This document shows positions 23,410 to 32,395 of a DNA stretch of 32,395 bases, one piece after another (position 1 is the first letter of the stretch; each line of letters begins with the position of its first letter). A model generated the notes under the pieces. That model saw nothing but the letters and a program-made list of their open reading frames with translations, was not told the origin of the DNA and searched no databases. The stretch is from Gammaproteobacteria bacterium (GTDB lineage Bacteria; Pseudomonadota; Gammaproteobacteria; Chromatiales; Chromatiaceae), in assembly GCA_003696905.1 (NCBI GenBank), contig RFHJ01000146.1:1-32395 (forward strand), in the 5' to 3' direction. The translations under genes and the position numbers were made by a program.

Positions 23410-23412
23410 CGG

Positions 23413-24375
23413 TCAATAGAACTTGCGCAGGTCCATGCCCTTGTAGAGGTGTGCCACCTCCTCGGCATAGCCGTTGAACTTCAGGGTCTTGTGCTTGCGG
23501 GCAAATAATCCCTCGCCGATCCGTCGCTCGTATTTCTGGCTCCAACGTGGATGGTCGACCTCCGGATTGACATTCGCATAGAAGCCATACTCCTCCGGCT
23601 GCAATGCCGCCCAGGTGGTGGCCGGTTCCTTCTCCACGAAATAGATGCCGACGATAGACTTGATGCTCTTGAAGCCATACTTCCAAGGCACGATCAGGCG
23701 TAGCGGGGCCCCGTTCTGGGCGGGCAGCTCCATCCCATAGACGCCAGTCACCAGCATGGTGAGGGGATGCATCGCCTCGTCCATGCGCAACCCCTCACGA
23801 TAGGGCCAGTCGAGGATATTGCGACGTTGCCCCGGCAGATGCTCGGGGTCATAGAGAGTTTCGAAGGCCACGTAGCGCGCCTTCGAAGTGGGTTCGAAAC
23901 GCTTGAGCAGTGTTCCCAGGGAAAAACCATCCCAGGGCACGATCATGCCCCAGGCCTCGACGCAGCGGAAACGATAGATCCGCTCCTCCTGCGGGATCTT
24001 CCGCAGAATATCCTCGATATCGATCTGCCCCGGTTTCTCGCAGGCCCCGTTGACGCGGATCGACCAGGGACGTGTCCGCAACTTGTCCGCGTTGCGCGCC
24101 GGGGCGCGCTTGCCGGCCCCCAGCTCGAGGAAATTGTTGTAACTGGTGATGTCGTCGAAATCGGTGGGCTCCAACTCACGACCCCATTCACTGTCGCGCA
24201 CATTGGACAGCCGCCGGCCCTGCTTGGGCGGGGCGACCCGGGCGATCGCCGGCATGGCGGCACCGACCCCGGCCGCCGCCGCGGCCTGCAATAGCTTCCG
24301 GCGCTGGCGAAAATGGGGCTCGGGCGTGACCGAGGATTCCTTCAGCTCCCACGGTCGGCGGATCTTGATCAGCAT
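23413..24375 (-). CDS. msrP: MsrP, periplasmic methionine-sulfoxide reductase (Mo cofactor)
   Basis: From the ATG at 24375 the product has 320 residues. A twin-arginine signal (RQRRKLLQAAAAAGVGAAMP) exports the folded molybdoenzyme. The sulfite-oxidase-type domain has YRFRCVEAWGMIVPWDGF, where Cys138 is the expected molybdenum ligand. Further motifs are NFLELG, LRTRPWSIRVNG, NGAPLRLIVPWKYGFKSIKS and the C-terminal TLKFNGYAEEVAHLYKGMDL. It reduces methionine sulfoxide in periplasmic proteins with electrons from MsrQ. GGAGAG precedes the ATG. The frame runs 15 codons further upstream but without a ribosome site. Confidence 0.95.
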   Translation of the reverse strand: MLIKIRRPWELKESSVTPEPHFRQRRKLLQAAAAAGVGAAMPAIARVAPPKQGRRLSNVRDSEWGRELEPTDFDDITSYNNFLELGAGKRAPARNADKLRTRPWSIRVNGACEKPGQIDIEDILRKIPQEERIYRFRCVEAWGMIVPWDGFSLGTLLKRFEPTSKARYVAFETLYDPEHLPGQRRNILDWPYREGLRMDEAMHPLTMLVTGVYGMELPAQNGAPLRLIVPWKYGFKSIKSIVGIYFVEKEPATTWAALQPEEYGFYANVNPEVDHPRWSQKYERRIGEGLFARKHKTLKFNGYAEEVAHLYKGMDLRKFY

Positions 24376-24439
24376 CGCTTCTCTCCAAATGACACAACTC
24401 GGAGACCGCATACCGCGCACGAGATGTGATCGTCATTGG

Positions 24440-24455
24440 CTAACACCGGAGTTAG
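24440..24455. promoter_or_regulatory. Imperfect palindrome upstream of msrP
   Basis: CTAACACCGGAGTTAG is symmetrical (CTAAC/GTTAG, CCGG centre) except for one mismatched pair. It lies 65 bases before the msrP start, after the stop of the 58-residue gene. It could be an operator. I found no convincing promoter elements near it. Confidence 0.25.
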
Positions 24456-24484
24456 ACCGTGGAAGGGCGACAAAAATTGCGGCT

Positions 24485-24661
24485 TCAACCGTTCCGCTCC
24501 CGCACATACCAGAGAATGGGCAGCAGGGCGCCAAAAAAGGTGACGATCATGGAGAGATCGCCGGGGCCGAACTGCTGTGCGGCCCAGTAGCCCCCTCCCC
24601 CGCCCAGGATGAGCGACAGCAGCACGGTGCGCAGCAGCAGACAGAGGCGACAATGACTCAT
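24485..24661 (-). CDS. Small membrane protein, 58 residues, unknown function
   Basis: The frame encodes MSHCRLCLLLRTVLLSLILG, a Gly-rich turn (GGGG), then YWAAQQFGPGDLSMIVTFFG, ALLPILWYVRERNG. There are two hydrophobic segments (about 8-24 and 38-53), a CxxC pair at residues 4 and 7 near the start, and a basic C-terminus. It is too small for most gene finders but has good membrane-protein texture. I recall similar unnamed small proteins (CRLCLLLR start) beside other gammaproteobacterial genes. The ribosome site is weak. It is divergent from the gene at 24720 and 109 bases upstream of msrP on the same strand, so it might be cotranscribed with msrPQ. Confidence 0.6.
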   Translation of the reverse strand: MSHCRLCLLLRTVLLSLILGGGGGYWAAQQFGPGDLSMIVTFFGALLPILWYVRERNG

Positions 24662-24719
24662 GGAGTCCAGTTTACCCGCGCTATTTGCGTTTCGCGACGC
24701 GAGACGCTACAAGTTGGTT

Positions 24720-25586
24720 ATGGATGAGGCAGCCGTTCACTGCTTTTCGCAACGCATCCTCAACCCCTTTCGCGGGGCCATGCATTGCATACGAATCCGC
24801 TGGGGCGAGGCGGTCACCGTGGATGGCCGGGCCTGGACACTCTATGTCGAAGGGGAATGCATCTATCAGGACCCCGACGACGAGCTGTCATCGGACATCT
24901 GCGTCCCCGACATCAAGTATGGCGAATGGTCGAGGGAGCGCGGATTTCAGCGAGCGCCGGTACGCCTGCCCACCTTCGAGAAGACCATCTCTGCCATCGG
25001 CGAACGCCTACTCAAATGCGTGCAGGAGCGGGCCGACTCGCTGCCCTTCCCTGCGGCCGATTTCCACGAACTCTGGCTGATGCATGGCGACCGTGACCTG
25101 CCACTCGCCCTGCTGGCCTCGCACTGCGACCACCAGGCGAGAGAGGCCCCGCCCCTGCTGCGCTGGACCCCTGGTGAGGCCGCCATGGCACATGACCTGC
25201 TGCTACGCGATCTGCACGACCAGGTGGCATCGCTGGCCGGCAACCCGGTGCGCACCGCCTGGTTCGATCGTCGCCGGCACCCGCTGCCGGAAGGCGATCT
25301 CAATACGGATCTGATCGAGGCGGCGGACGATTCATTGTGCGCCCTGAGATCGTGGCAGAGCCCCGCCACCCTGCTGCTCCCACTGGAGCGAGAAACCCGC
25401 CTGGAGACCGAACGCCTGGCCGCCCGCCACGCCCTGCGTCTGGTCGAGCTGCTGCCCCTCTATCCGGAGGTCCTGCAGCAGGAGCTGGTGACCGCGGCAT
25501 TGGTGGAGGCGCGGATGCGCCAGTCCGCCATCGACCGGCCGTCCCCTGCCGAGGAAACCCTGTCGCCCTTCTACCTGGAGGAGTGA
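24720..25586 (+). CDS. Unknown cytoplasmic protein, 288 residues
   Basis: I do not recognise a named family. The protein has no signal peptide or membrane segment. It is acidic and Leu/Arg-rich. The N-terminal part (1-100) reads like a beta-rich domain: FRGAMHCIRIRWGEAVTVDG, WTLYVEGECIYQD, then DIKYGEWSRERGF. The middle has DFHELWLMHGDRDLPLALLAS, and the C-terminal part is helical (ETRLETERLAARHALRLVEL, LPLYPEVLQQELVTAALVEA). I have a vague memory of similar hypothetical proteins in sulfur-oxidising gammaproteobacteria. The frame is open to an ATG at 24660, but that start would overlap the divergent small gene; the ATG at 24720 is preferred without a clear ribosome site. Confidence 0.65.
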   Translation: MDEAAVHCFSQRILNPFRGAMHCIRIRWGEAVTVDGRAWTLYVEGECIYQDPDDELSSDICVPDIKYGEWSRERGFQRAPVRLPTFEKTISAIGERLLKCVQERADSLPFPAADFHELWLMHGDRDLPLALLASHCDHQAREAPPLLRWTPGEAAMAHDLLLRDLHDQVASLAGNPVRTAWFDRRRHPLPEGDLNTDLIEAADDSLCALRSWQSPATLLLPLERETRLETERLAARHALRLVELLPLYPEVLQQELVTAALVEARMRQSAIDRPSPAEETLSPFYLEE

Positions 25587-25616
25587 CATCACGACCGCAG
25601 TCTTCAGGACAGCGGT

Positions 25617-25817
25617 TCAGTAATGGGGCGGCGGGGCGTCCTCGATCGTTTCGCCGACCCGCTCGGAGAGATCCCGCAGCTGCCGCTCCAGTTCCTCCAC
25701 CCGCGCGACCAGGGCGCGGATGCGTTCGTCCTGGACCAGCGACTGACGGGTGAGTTCCTCTATGGCTGCCTCCTGATGCGCGATCCGCTCCTGCAATGCG
25801 ATGAGCCCGGCGTCCAT
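25617..25817 (-). CDS. slyX: SlyX family protein
   Basis: This 66-residue coiled-coil protein reads LIALQERIAHQEAAIEELTR, QSLVQDERIRALVARVEELE, then RQLRDLS, and ends DAPPPHY. The ExRIAxQExxIEEL core and the closing PPPHY are SlyX hallmarks. Its role is unknown (named from a lysis-related locus in E. coli). Its ATG shares one base with the purL stop, so it is translated in coupling with purL. That pairing is not one I recognise as standard. Confidence 0.93.
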   Translation of the reverse strand: MDAGLIALQERIAHQEAAIEELTRQSLVQDERIRALVARVEELERQLRDLSERVGETIEDAPPPHY

Positions 25818-28800
25818 CAGTCGACCCAGCGGCGGGCGTTACGGAACAGGCGCATCCAGGGTCCGTCCTCTTCCCAATGATCGGGATGCCAGCTGTTCTG
25901 CACCGTACGGATCACCCGCTCCGGATGGGGCATCATGATGGTCACCCGGCCGTCGGCATTGCACAGCCCGGTGATGCCCTCGGGCGAGCCGTTGGGGTTG
26001 GCGGGATAACGCACCGCCACGCTGCCATCGTTCTCCACGTAGCGCAGCGCTACCCGATCGTTCACCGCCTGCAGCTGCGCCGGGTCGGCGAACTCGGCGC
26101 GCCCCTCGCCATGGGCCACGGCGATGGGCATGCGACTGCCCGCCATGCCGTCGAGCAGGATGGAGGGCGAGTCGGTCACCTCCACCATCACGAAGCGCGC
26201 CTCGAACTGCTCCGAGCGATTGCGCACGAAATGCGGCCAATGTTCGGCACCCGGAATCAGCTCCTTGAGGTTGGAGAGCATCTGGCAGCCGTTGCAAACC
26301 CCCAATGCAAAGGTGTTATCGCGCTCGAAAAAGGCCTGAAACTGATCCCGGGCGCGGGAGTGGAACAGGATGGACTTCGCCCAGCCCTCGCCCGCGCCCA
26401 GCACGTCACCGAAACTGAAGCCGCCACAGGCCACCAGCCCCTGAAACGACTCGAGATCCACCCGTCCATCGAGGATGTCGGACATGTGCACATCCACGCA
26501 CTCGAAGCCCGCCTTGTGGAAGGAGACCGCCATCTCGACCTGGCCGTTGACCCCCTGCTCCCGCAGGATCGCCACCCGCGGACGCGTCTTCTCGATATAG
26601 GGCGCGACGATATCGTCATCGGGGTCGAAGGTGAGATGGGCATGCAGGCCGGGATCTTCCTGGCCGATGCGCTCGAATTCCTCGGCGGCGCAGGCGGGGT
26701 TGTCGCGCAGCGCCTGCATCTCCCGCGTGGTCTCCGACCAGGCCTGCTGCAGCGTGGGACGGTTGGAGGCGAACACCGGCCGGTCGCGATGGCGGATGAC
26801 GATGCGCTCGTCCTCGCGCAGGGTGCCGATCAGCTGGGAGCAATGCCCCAACCCGGCCTGTTCCAGTCGCAGCAGCACATCGTCCGCATCGCTGTGCCGC
26901 ACCTGCAGCACGGCACCCAGCTCCTCGTTGAACAGCACCGCGATGTCGTCGCTCGACAGCCCCGCGAGGTCGATGTCCAGCCCGGTACGGCCGGCGAAGG
27001 CCATCTCGCACAGGGTGACGAAGAGCCCCCCGTCGGAGCGGTCGTGATAGGCGAGCAGGAGCCCCTCGCCATTCAGTTCCTGAATCGCCGAGAAAAAGCG
27101 CTTGAGCAGTTCCGGATCGTCCAGATCCGGACCCTGTTCCCCGATCTCGCCATGGACCTGCGCCAGGGCGGTGCCCCCCAGCCGGTCGCGCCCCTCGCCC
27201 AGATCCACCAGAATCAGATCGGTATCCCCCAGGTCACCGCGCAGCTGGGGCGTCAGGGTGCGCCGGGCATCGGTCACCGGGGCGAAGGCCGAGACGATCA
27301 GCGACAACGGCGCGGTCATCTCGCGCGTCTTGCCGTCCTGTTGCCAGACCGTCTTCATGGACATCGAATCCTTGCCCACCGGGATGGCGATGCCCAAGGC
27401 GGGACAGAGTTCCATGCCCACCGCGCGGACCGTGTCGTACAGCCGGGCATCCTCGCCCGGGTGGCCGGCCGCGGCCATCCAGTTCGCCGAGAGCTTGATG
27501 TCGCCGAGCCGTTCGATGGGAGCGGCAGCGATGTTGGTGACCGCCTCGCCCACCGCCATCCGCCCCGACGCCGGGGCGTCGAGCAATGCCAATGGCGTGC
27601 GCTCGCCCATCGCCATGGCCTCGCCGGTGTAGCCGGTGTAGTCGCTGAGGGTCACCGCCACGTCGGCCACCGGCACCTGCCAGGGCCCCACCATCTGGTC
27701 GCGCGCCACCATGCCGGTGATGCTGCGGTCGCCAATGGTGATCAGAAAGCTCTTGTTGGCCACCGTGGGCAGGCGCAGCACCCGCTCCGCGGCCTCGGCC
27801 ACATCGAGGCCGGCCGAGTCCAGGCTGGACCGGGCCGGGGGCCGCCGGGTCACCTCGCGGGTCATCTTCGGCGGCTTGCCCAACAGCAGCGAGAGTGGCA
27901 TGTCGATGGGCCAGTTGTCGAAATGGCGGTCGTGCAGACGCAAGGTGCGCTCCGCGGTGGACTCGCCCACCACCGCATAGGGACAGCGCTCCCGCCGGCA
28001 CAGCGCCTTGAAGTCATCGAGACGGGCCGCATCGATCGCCAGCACATAGCGTTCCTGCGCCTCGTTGCACCAGATCTCCATGGGCGACATGCCCGGGTCG
28101 TCACAGGGCACCTCCCGCAACTCGAATTCGCCCCCGCAGCCGCCATCGTTGACCAGCTCCGGCAGGGCATTGGAGAGACCACCGGCGCCCACGTCGTGGA
28201 TGAAGAGGATGGGATTGTCCTCGCCCATCTGCCAGCAGCGGTCGATCACCTCCTGGGCGCGCCGCTCCATCTCCGGATTGGCGCGCTGCACCGAGGCGAA
28301 ATCCAGATCCTCTGCCGAGGCGCCGGAGGCCATGGAAGAGGCCGCCCCCCCGCCCAAGCCGATCAGCATTGCCGGCCCGCCCAGCACCACCAGGGGCATC
28401 CCGGCGGGAAACCCGCCCTTCTCCACGTGCTCGGCGCGGATGTTGCCGATGCCGCCCGCGAGCATGATGGGCTTGTGGTAACCGCGCAGTTCGCCGCCCA
28501 CCTCCTGCTCGTAGGTGCGGAAATAGCCGCACAGATTGGGACGGCCGAACTCGTTGTTGAAGGCGGCCGCGCCGATGGGCCCCTCCAGCATGATCTCCAG
28601 GGCGGAGACGATCCGTTCGGGCTTGCCATGGTCCTGTTCCCAGGGCTGCTCCAGCCCCGGGATGCGCAGGTTGGAGACGGAGAAGCCGCAGAGCCCCGCC
28701 TTGGGCTTGCCGCCCCGGCCGGTCGCCCCCTCGTCGCGGATCTCGCCCCCCGACCCGGTCGCCGCGCCGGGATCGGGAGAGATGGCGGTGGGGTGGTTAT

Positions 28801-29683
28801 GGGTCTCGACCTTCATGAGGATATGGATGTCCTCGTCGTGATCGGCATAGACCCCGCTCTCGGGTTCGGGGAAGAAGCGATAGCCCTCGTGGCCGACGAT
28901 CACCGCCGCATTGTCCTTGTAGGCCGAGAGCACGTTCTCCGGCGACGACTCGGTGGTATGACGGATCATCCGGAACAGCGAATGCGGCTGCCGCTCACCG
29001 TCGATCACCCAGTCGGCATTGAAGATCTTGTGCCGGCAGTGTTCCGAATTGGCCTGGGCGAACATCATCAGCTCGACGTCGCTGGGATTCCGACCCAGGT
29101 CCCGGAAACTCTCCACCAGGTAGTCGATCTCGTCGTCCGACAGGGCGAGCCCCAGTTCCCCGTTGGCCTGTATCAGGGCCTCCCGTCCGGCGCCCAGCAC
29201 GTCCACCGTCGTCATGGGGCGCGGTTCGGCGTGCAGGAACAACGCCTCCGCCTCCTCCACAGCGGAAAGGACCACCTCGGTCATGCGGTCGTGCAGCAGC
29301 CCTCCCACCGCCTGTCGCTCGGCGGCATCCAGCGACCTGTCTTCCACGAAGTAGGCGATGCCCCGCTCGATACGCTGCACCTTCTCCAGGCCGCAGTTGT
29401 GCGCGATGTCGGTGGCCTTGGAGGACCAGGGAGAGAGGGTGCCGGGACGCGGCACCACCAGCAGCATCCCGCCCCGCGGCTCGTGCGACGGCAGATCCGG
29501 GCCATAGCGCAGCAGACGCTCCAGCACCCCCATTTCGGCCTCGTCCAGTTCGCCCCGGCATTCGACGAAGTGCCGAAACTCGGCATACAGACCCAGTTCC
29601 AGACCGGTGGCCTCGGCAATCCGCCGGACCAGTTTCTGCAGGCGAAACTCGGAAAGTGCGGGGGCACCGCGCAGCGTCAGCAT
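25817..29683 (-). CDS. purL: Phosphoribosylformylglycinamidine synthase PurL
   Basis: This is a full-length 1288-residue single-chain PurL (E. coli 1295). It begins [20 protein letters not shown]. The N-terminal domain (about 1-150) is followed by the two synthetase halves: [40 protein letters not shown], then [15 protein letters not shown] and [16 protein letters not shown]. The C-terminal glutaminase (about 1030-1288) has Cys1130 in GVCNGCQML and His1253/Glu1255 in MMPHPERV. It makes formylglycinamidine ribotide from FGAR, ATP and glutamine in purine synthesis. It lies 133 bases after the MBL-fold gene; a palindrome TCTCCGGAGA overlaps its ribosome site. Confidence 0.98.
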   Translation of the reverse strand: MLTLRGAPALSEFRLQKLVRRIAEATGLELGLYAEFRHFVECRGELDEAEMGVLERLLRYGPDLPSHEPRGGMLLVVPRPGTLSPWSSKATDIAHNCGLEKVQRIERGIAYFVEDRSLDAAERQAVGGLLHDRMTEVVLSAVEEAEALFLHAEPRPMTTVDVLGAGREALIQANGELGLALSDDEIDYLVESFRDLGRNPSDVELMMFAQANSEHCRHKIFNADWVIDGERQPHSLFRMIRHTTESSPENVLSAYKDNAAVIVGHEGYRFFPEPESGVYADHDEDIHILMKVETHNHPTAISPDPGAATGSGGEIRDEGATGRGGKPKAGLCGFSVSNLRIPGLEQPWEQDHGKPERIVSALEIMLEGPIGAAAFNNEFGRPNLCGYFRTYEQEVGGELRGYHKPIMLAGGIGNIRAEHVEKGGFPAGMPLVVLGGPAMLIGLGGGAASSMASGASAEDLDFASVQRANPEMERRAQEVIDRCWQMGEDNPILFIHDVGAGGLSNALPELVNDGGCGGEFELREVPCDDPGMSPMEIWCNEAQERYVLAIDAARLDDFKALCRRERCPYAVVGESTAERTLRLHDRHFDNWPIDMPLSLLLGKPPKMTREVTRRPPARSSLDSAGLDVAEAAERVLRLPTVANKSFLITIGDRSITGMVARDQMVGPWQVPVADVAVTLSDYTGYTGEAMAMGERTPLALLDAPASGRMAVGEAVTNIAAAPIERLGDIKLSANWMAAAGHPGEDARLYDTVRAVGMELCPALGIAIPVGKDSMSMKTVWQQDGKTREMTAPLSLIVSAFAPVTDARRTLTPQLRGDLGDTDLILVDLGEGRDRLGGTALAQVHGEIGEQGPDLDDPELLKRFFSAIQELNGEGLLLAYHDRSDGGLFVTLCEMAFAGRTGLDIDLAGLSSDDIAVLFNEELGAVLQVRHSDADDVLLRLEQAGLGHCSQLIGTLREDERIVIRHRDRPVFASNRPTLQQAWSETTREMQALRDNPACAAEEFERIGQEDPGLHAHLTFDPDDDIVAPYIEKTRPRVAILREQGVNGQVEMAVSFHKAGFECVDVHMSDILDGRVDLESFQGLVACGGFSFGDVLGAGEGWAKSILFHSRARDQFQAFFERDNTFALGVCNGCQMLSNLKELIPGAEHWPHFVRNRSEQFEARFVMVEVTDSPSILLDGMAGSRMPIAVAHGEGRAEFADPAQLQAVNDRVALRYVENDGSVAVRYPANPNGSPEGITGLCNADGRVTIMMPHPERVIRTVQNSWHPDHWEEDGPWMRLFRNARRWVD

Positions 29684-29816
29684 GGGGATCTCTCCGGAGA
29701 TAGCAGGAAGGAGGCAATGATACTAGGACGCATGGCGCCGAGGCCACAGCGAGGCACGCTCGTGAGTTGTTTCCTGCATCCAGGCTACGGGCTGGCCTGG
29801 CGTCGATTGCCGCCGC

Positions 29817-30587
29817 TCATTCGATGGCGAACCAGCCGCTCACCGTATCCTGTTGCAAAAGGCTCAGTCGCGACTCGATCTCGGGAACCGCCCGGCAGAG
29901 GGCGCCACGGGCCAGCTCGGGTCGGTTGTTCTTCTCGCTCAGGTGTCCAGCCACCAGATGCTGCAGCCGGGCGTGGCCGATCTCGCGCAACAGGGCCCCT
30001 GCCTGGCCGTTGTTGAGATGCCCATAGTCTCCGCCCACCCGTGCCTGCAGGCGCGGTGGATAGGGGCCCTCGGCCAGCATCTGCAGATCGTGGTTGCACT
30101 CCAGCAGCAGACCATCGAGATCCCGGTAACAGCTGGCCACATGCCGGGTAAAGCTGCCCAGGTCGGTGAGCAGTCCCAGACGCCGACCGGCACCCTCGAC
30201 CACGAACTGAACCGGTTCGCGGGCATCGTGTGGCACCGGCACCGGCTGTATCCGCAATCCGCCGATCCGTACCGACGCGTCATGGCTATTGAACAGGTGC
30301 AGCTCCGGCAGCTCGCCGAAATCGCGCGCATGCCAGGTACCGTGACTCATCCAGACGGGCACCTTCAGGGCGCGGGCAACCGCGCCGACCCCGGCTGTGT
30401 GATCACCGTGCTCATGGGTGACAAAGAGCGCATCGATATCGCAGGGATCGACCCCGGCCAGCGCACAGCGCCGCCGCAGCTCCTTGAGGGGATAGCCGCA
30501 ATCGATCAGCAGCAGGGTGCCGTTGCCCCAGACGAGGGTGGCATTGCCGCGGCTGCCACTGCCCAGCGAAAGGAACCGCAGGCTCAT
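29817..30587 (-). CDS. MBL-fold hydrolase, YycJ/WalJ-like
   Basis: The product has 256 residues and no signal peptide. MSLRFLSLGSGSRGNATLV is the typical start of the YycJ/VicX group of metallo-beta-lactamase-fold proteins. The metal site is VTHEHGDHTAG, with His58, His60, Asp62 and His63. Further on are LLTDLGSFT, LLLECNHD and VAGHLSEKNNRP, giving the remaining ligands. Relatives are thought to act as DNA 5'-exonucleases, but the substrate is not proven here. It lies 34 bases after bamC. The same order, dapA-bamC-MBL, is known from Pseudomonas aeruginosa (PA1010-PA1008). Confidence 0.88.
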   Translation of the reverse strand: MSLRFLSLGSGSRGNATLVWGNGTLLLIDCGYPLKELRRRCALAGVDPCDIDALFVTHEHGDHTAGVGAVARALKVPVWMSHGTWHARDFGELPELHLFNSHDASVRIGGLRIQPVPVPHDAREPVQFVVEGAGRRLGLLTDLGSFTRHVASCYRDLDGLLLECNHDLQMLAEGPYPPRLQARVGGDYGHLNNGQAGALLREIGHARLQHLVAGHLSEKNNRPELARGALCRAVPEIESRLSLLQQDTVSGWFAIE

Positions 30588-30621
30588 CCCGTCCGACCAG
30601 CGGCCAAAACCATCCGGCGAA

Positions 30622-31764
30622 TCAGTGCAGCTGTTCCTGCAGCAGTTTCAGAATTCGCTTCGCCGTGGGCGTCTGGTCACGTTGTGACTTGGCATTCAGT
30701 ACCACCACCTCGGTCGCTCCGTCCCTTGGCTGCAGCTTGATCTGGTACTGGGTCTCACGATCCGGCTTTTCATCGCCCCAGAACTTCAGCTTGGACAACA
30801 GCCCACCGCTTTCCTCGGCGGTCGCAGGATCGTTGTAGCGTACATAGTAGACGCCCGCCGAGCGATTACGATCCTCCACCGCAAAGCCGACGCGATCCAG
30901 CGCCAACCCCACCAGTCGCCAGGCGCGGGGGAATTCGTCCCCGACCACCAGCTTGACGCCGTCCCGACCCTGCACCAGTTGGGACTGAGGCCTGCGCGCC
31001 TTGCGCGCCACCTGCTCACGCTCATCGGCAGCACCCAGGAAGGCCTTGATACGGCGCAACATGATCGCCTCGAGGTTGGGATCGCGTGGCCGCGGCTGCC
31101 AGACGGTATTCTCCGCATCGCCCTGGGAATCGGTGACCAGTTTCTCTTCCATGCCATAATGGGTGAGGTAAATCTCGGTCTTGTTGGGGCCGTCCTTCTC
31201 CAGGCGTATCCGGTATTGATCACGCAAGCTGGTTTCGTAGAGGCCTTCGAAGACCTTGCGCACCGCTTCCGTAATGAAATCCCGCGAGATGTTCGCACGG
31301 TTCTCCAGCCAGGCGGTGCGCATGATGCCCAGTTCGGGATCCTGTTCCTCGAGCAGGATCCCTTGGTCCTGCCAGAACTCGATCAACTTGTCCCATACCG
31401 CATCGGCCGGCGCATCCACCACCAGCCAGCGCATGTCGCCATCGCGCATCTCCTTGACCTTGGGATGCTCGGGCAAGACGGCGCCCCCGACGCGGGCACG
31501 CCCCTCGATGCCACGCAGCCTTCTGTCGGTGGCATACTCGGAATAACTGGTGGCCACACCGGCAAAGTTATCGGGCACGCTCATGCGATCGTTGAATCGG
31601 CGGGAAGTTAGATCCGGCGGTACCTCCAGGTTCTTGCTGGCCTGCTTTTCCCGCTTGTATTCCACTGCCTTGTCGGGCAACACATCGTCGACATTGACGC
31701 TGCTACAGCCCCCCACGGAAATCAGCAGAACGATCGACATGGCGATGGCGGGGCATTTTTTCAT
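30622..31764 (-). CDS. bamC: Outer-membrane protein assembly factor BamC
   Basis: The 380-residue lipoprotein has the signal MKKCPAIAMSIVLLISVGGC, with Cys20 lipidated. The unstructured N-terminal segment follows: VDDVLPDKAVEYKREKQASK, NLEVPPDLTSRRFNDRMSVP. This stretch binds BamD in E. coli. Two helix-grip domains (about 110-240 and 270-375) are visible; the first has DMRWLVVDAPADAVWDKLIE, FWQDQGI. BamC is an accessory part of the Bam complex that folds outer-membrane barrels. It is followed by the MBL-fold gene and lies 30 bases after dapA, the standard dapA-bamC arrangement. Confidence 0.92.
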   Translation of the reverse strand: MKKCPAIAMSIVLLISVGGCSSVNVDDVLPDKAVEYKREKQASKNLEVPPDLTSRRFNDRMSVPDNFAGVATSYSEYATDRRLRGIEGRARVGGAVLPEHPKVKEMRDGDMRWLVVDAPADAVWDKLIEFWQDQGILLEEQDPELGIMRTAWLENRANISRDFITEAVRKVFEGLYETSLRDQYRIRLEKDGPNKTEIYLTHYGMEEKLVTDSQGDAENTVWQPRPRDPNLEAIMLRRIKAFLGAADEREQVARKARRPQSQLVQGRDGVKLVVGDEFPRAWRLVGLALDRVGFAVEDRNRSAGVYYVRYNDPATAEESGGLLSKLKFWGDEKPDRETQYQIKLQPRDGATEVVVLNAKSQRDQTPTAKRILKLLQEQLH

Positions 31765-31794
31765 GGGTGATGTTTCTCCGTGGGAGCCTGTGAC

Positions 31795-32395
31795 TCAGCC
31801 CTGAGCGGGGGTGATACCGGCCCGGTGCAAGGCCTCTACGACGGCCGGTTCCGCGTCCGGCGACAGCCAGGTCAGGGGCAGCCGAATACCCCGATCGATC
31901 ATGCCCATCCAGGCCAGGGCCCATTTCACCGGAATGGGATTCGACTCGACGAACAATGCCCGATGCAGGGCCGCTACCTGGGCATCCAGTTCCGCTGCCA
32001 ATGCCTCGTCGCCAGCCAGCGCCGCCTGGCACATGCGATGCATGATTTCGGGCGCAACGTTTGCGGTGACCGAGATATCACCATCGGCACCCCGCAGGAT
32101 CGCCTCGCGCGCAGTGGCATCGTCGCCACTGTAGATGGCGAAGTCGGCCCCGGCGAGCTCGCGGATGCGCGTGATGCGGTCCAGGTCGCCGGTTGCCTCC
32201 TTGATGCCCACGATATTGGGCACCTCGGCGAGGCGTGCCACCGTCTCCGGCAGCATGTCTACCGCCGTGCGGCCCGGTACGTTGTAAAGGATCTGGTCGA
32301 TCTCCACCGCCTCGGCCACCGCCTTGTGGTGGAGATAGAGTCCTTCCTGGGTCGGCTTGTTGTAATAGGGGGTCACCAGCAGGCAGGCGTCGGCC
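31795..32395 (-). CDS. dapA: 4-hydroxy-tetrahydrodipicolinate synthase DapA, N-terminus off the edge
   Basis: This is the C-terminal two-thirds (about 199 codons) of DapA; the start lies beyond base 32395. It reads [48 protein letters not shown]. The active-site Tyr is in YNVPGRT and the Schiff-base Lys in [31 protein letters not shown] is a DapA signature. The enzyme condenses pyruvate with aspartate semialdehyde, the first committed step to lysine and diaminopimelate. It is the upstream gene of the dapA-bamC-MBL run. Confidence 0.95.
   Translation of the reverse strand, partial: ADACLLVTPYYNKPTQEGLYLHHKAVAEAVEIDQILYNVPGRTAVDMLPETVARLAEVPNIVGIKEATGDLDRITRIRELAGADFAIYSGDDATAREAILRGADGDISVTANVAPEIMHRMCQAALAGDEALAAELDAQVAALHRALFVESNPIPVKWALAWMGMIDRGIRLPLTWLSPDAEPAVVEALHRAGITPAQG

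Noticed and set aside
25587-25616. Possible terminator after slyX (ACCGC/GCGGT hairpin)
   Set aside because: The stem is short and no T-run follows on either strand.
25877-30016. 1379-codon open frame on the plus strand opposite purL and the MBL gene
   Set aside because: It is the antisense shadow of two certain genes in high-GC DNA, is rich in His/Gln/Arg/Gly with no recognisable domain, and crosses an intergenic gap.
1-32395. CRISPR array, insertion sequence, prophage or attachment site
   Set aside because: I saw no regularly spaced direct repeats, transposase or integrase motifs, or phage genes in the window.

Overview
The window is a piece of a high-GC chromosome (genes about 60-65% G+C by eye) from a motile gammaproteobacterium. 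The flg gene order, the dapA-bamC-MBL block, SlyX, BamC and the use of both sigma-54 and sigma-28 flagellar promoters all fit Gammaproteobacteria. A small Gly/Tyr-rich secreted protein resembling sulfur globule proteins suggests, but does not prove, a sulfur oxidiser of the Chromatiales/'Thio-' type.

Layout. 1-172: lower-GC edge with no complete gene. 173-1652: exported alpha/beta hydrolase and a MarC-family membrane protein, closed by a terminator. 1724-4506 (minus): small heat-shock protein gene overlapping lon, behind a sigma-32-like promoter. 4656-7681: a repeat-bearing unknown protein, a DUF3108 protein, a small unknown gene with its own sigma-54 promoter, and an LpxR-like lipid A deacylase. 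7721-18080 (minus): the whole rod/hook/ring set flgB-flgL. 18240-20038 (minus): cheV-cheR. 20301-21965 (plus): flgA, flgM, flgN. 21988-24661 (minus): sulfur-globule-like protein, a candidate small RNA, msrQ-msrP, and a 58-residue membrane protein. 24720-25586 (plus): unknown gene. 25617-32395 (minus): slyX, purL, MBL-fold hydrolase, bamC and partial dapA.

Regulation readable in the DNA. I find -24/-12 (sigma-54) elements before flgB, flgG, flgA and the 106-residue gene at 6248, and -35/-10 elements of FliA (sigma-28) type before cheV and flgM. This matches the FleQ-RpoN-FliA hierarchy known from Pseudomonas and Vibrio. A strong terminator after flgF and a sigma-54 promoter before flgG split the cluster into flgBCDEF and flgGHIJKL(-lpxR). 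Between them lies a 174-bp nested inverted-repeat element.

Most of the window is conventional. The best leads are the nested palindrome between flgF and flgG, the sigma-54-driven small gene, the candidate sRNA downstream of msrPQ, the sulfur-globule-like protein and the overlooked 58-residue membrane protein. I found no clearly new multi-gene system, CRISPR array, tRNA, rRNA or insertion sequence.
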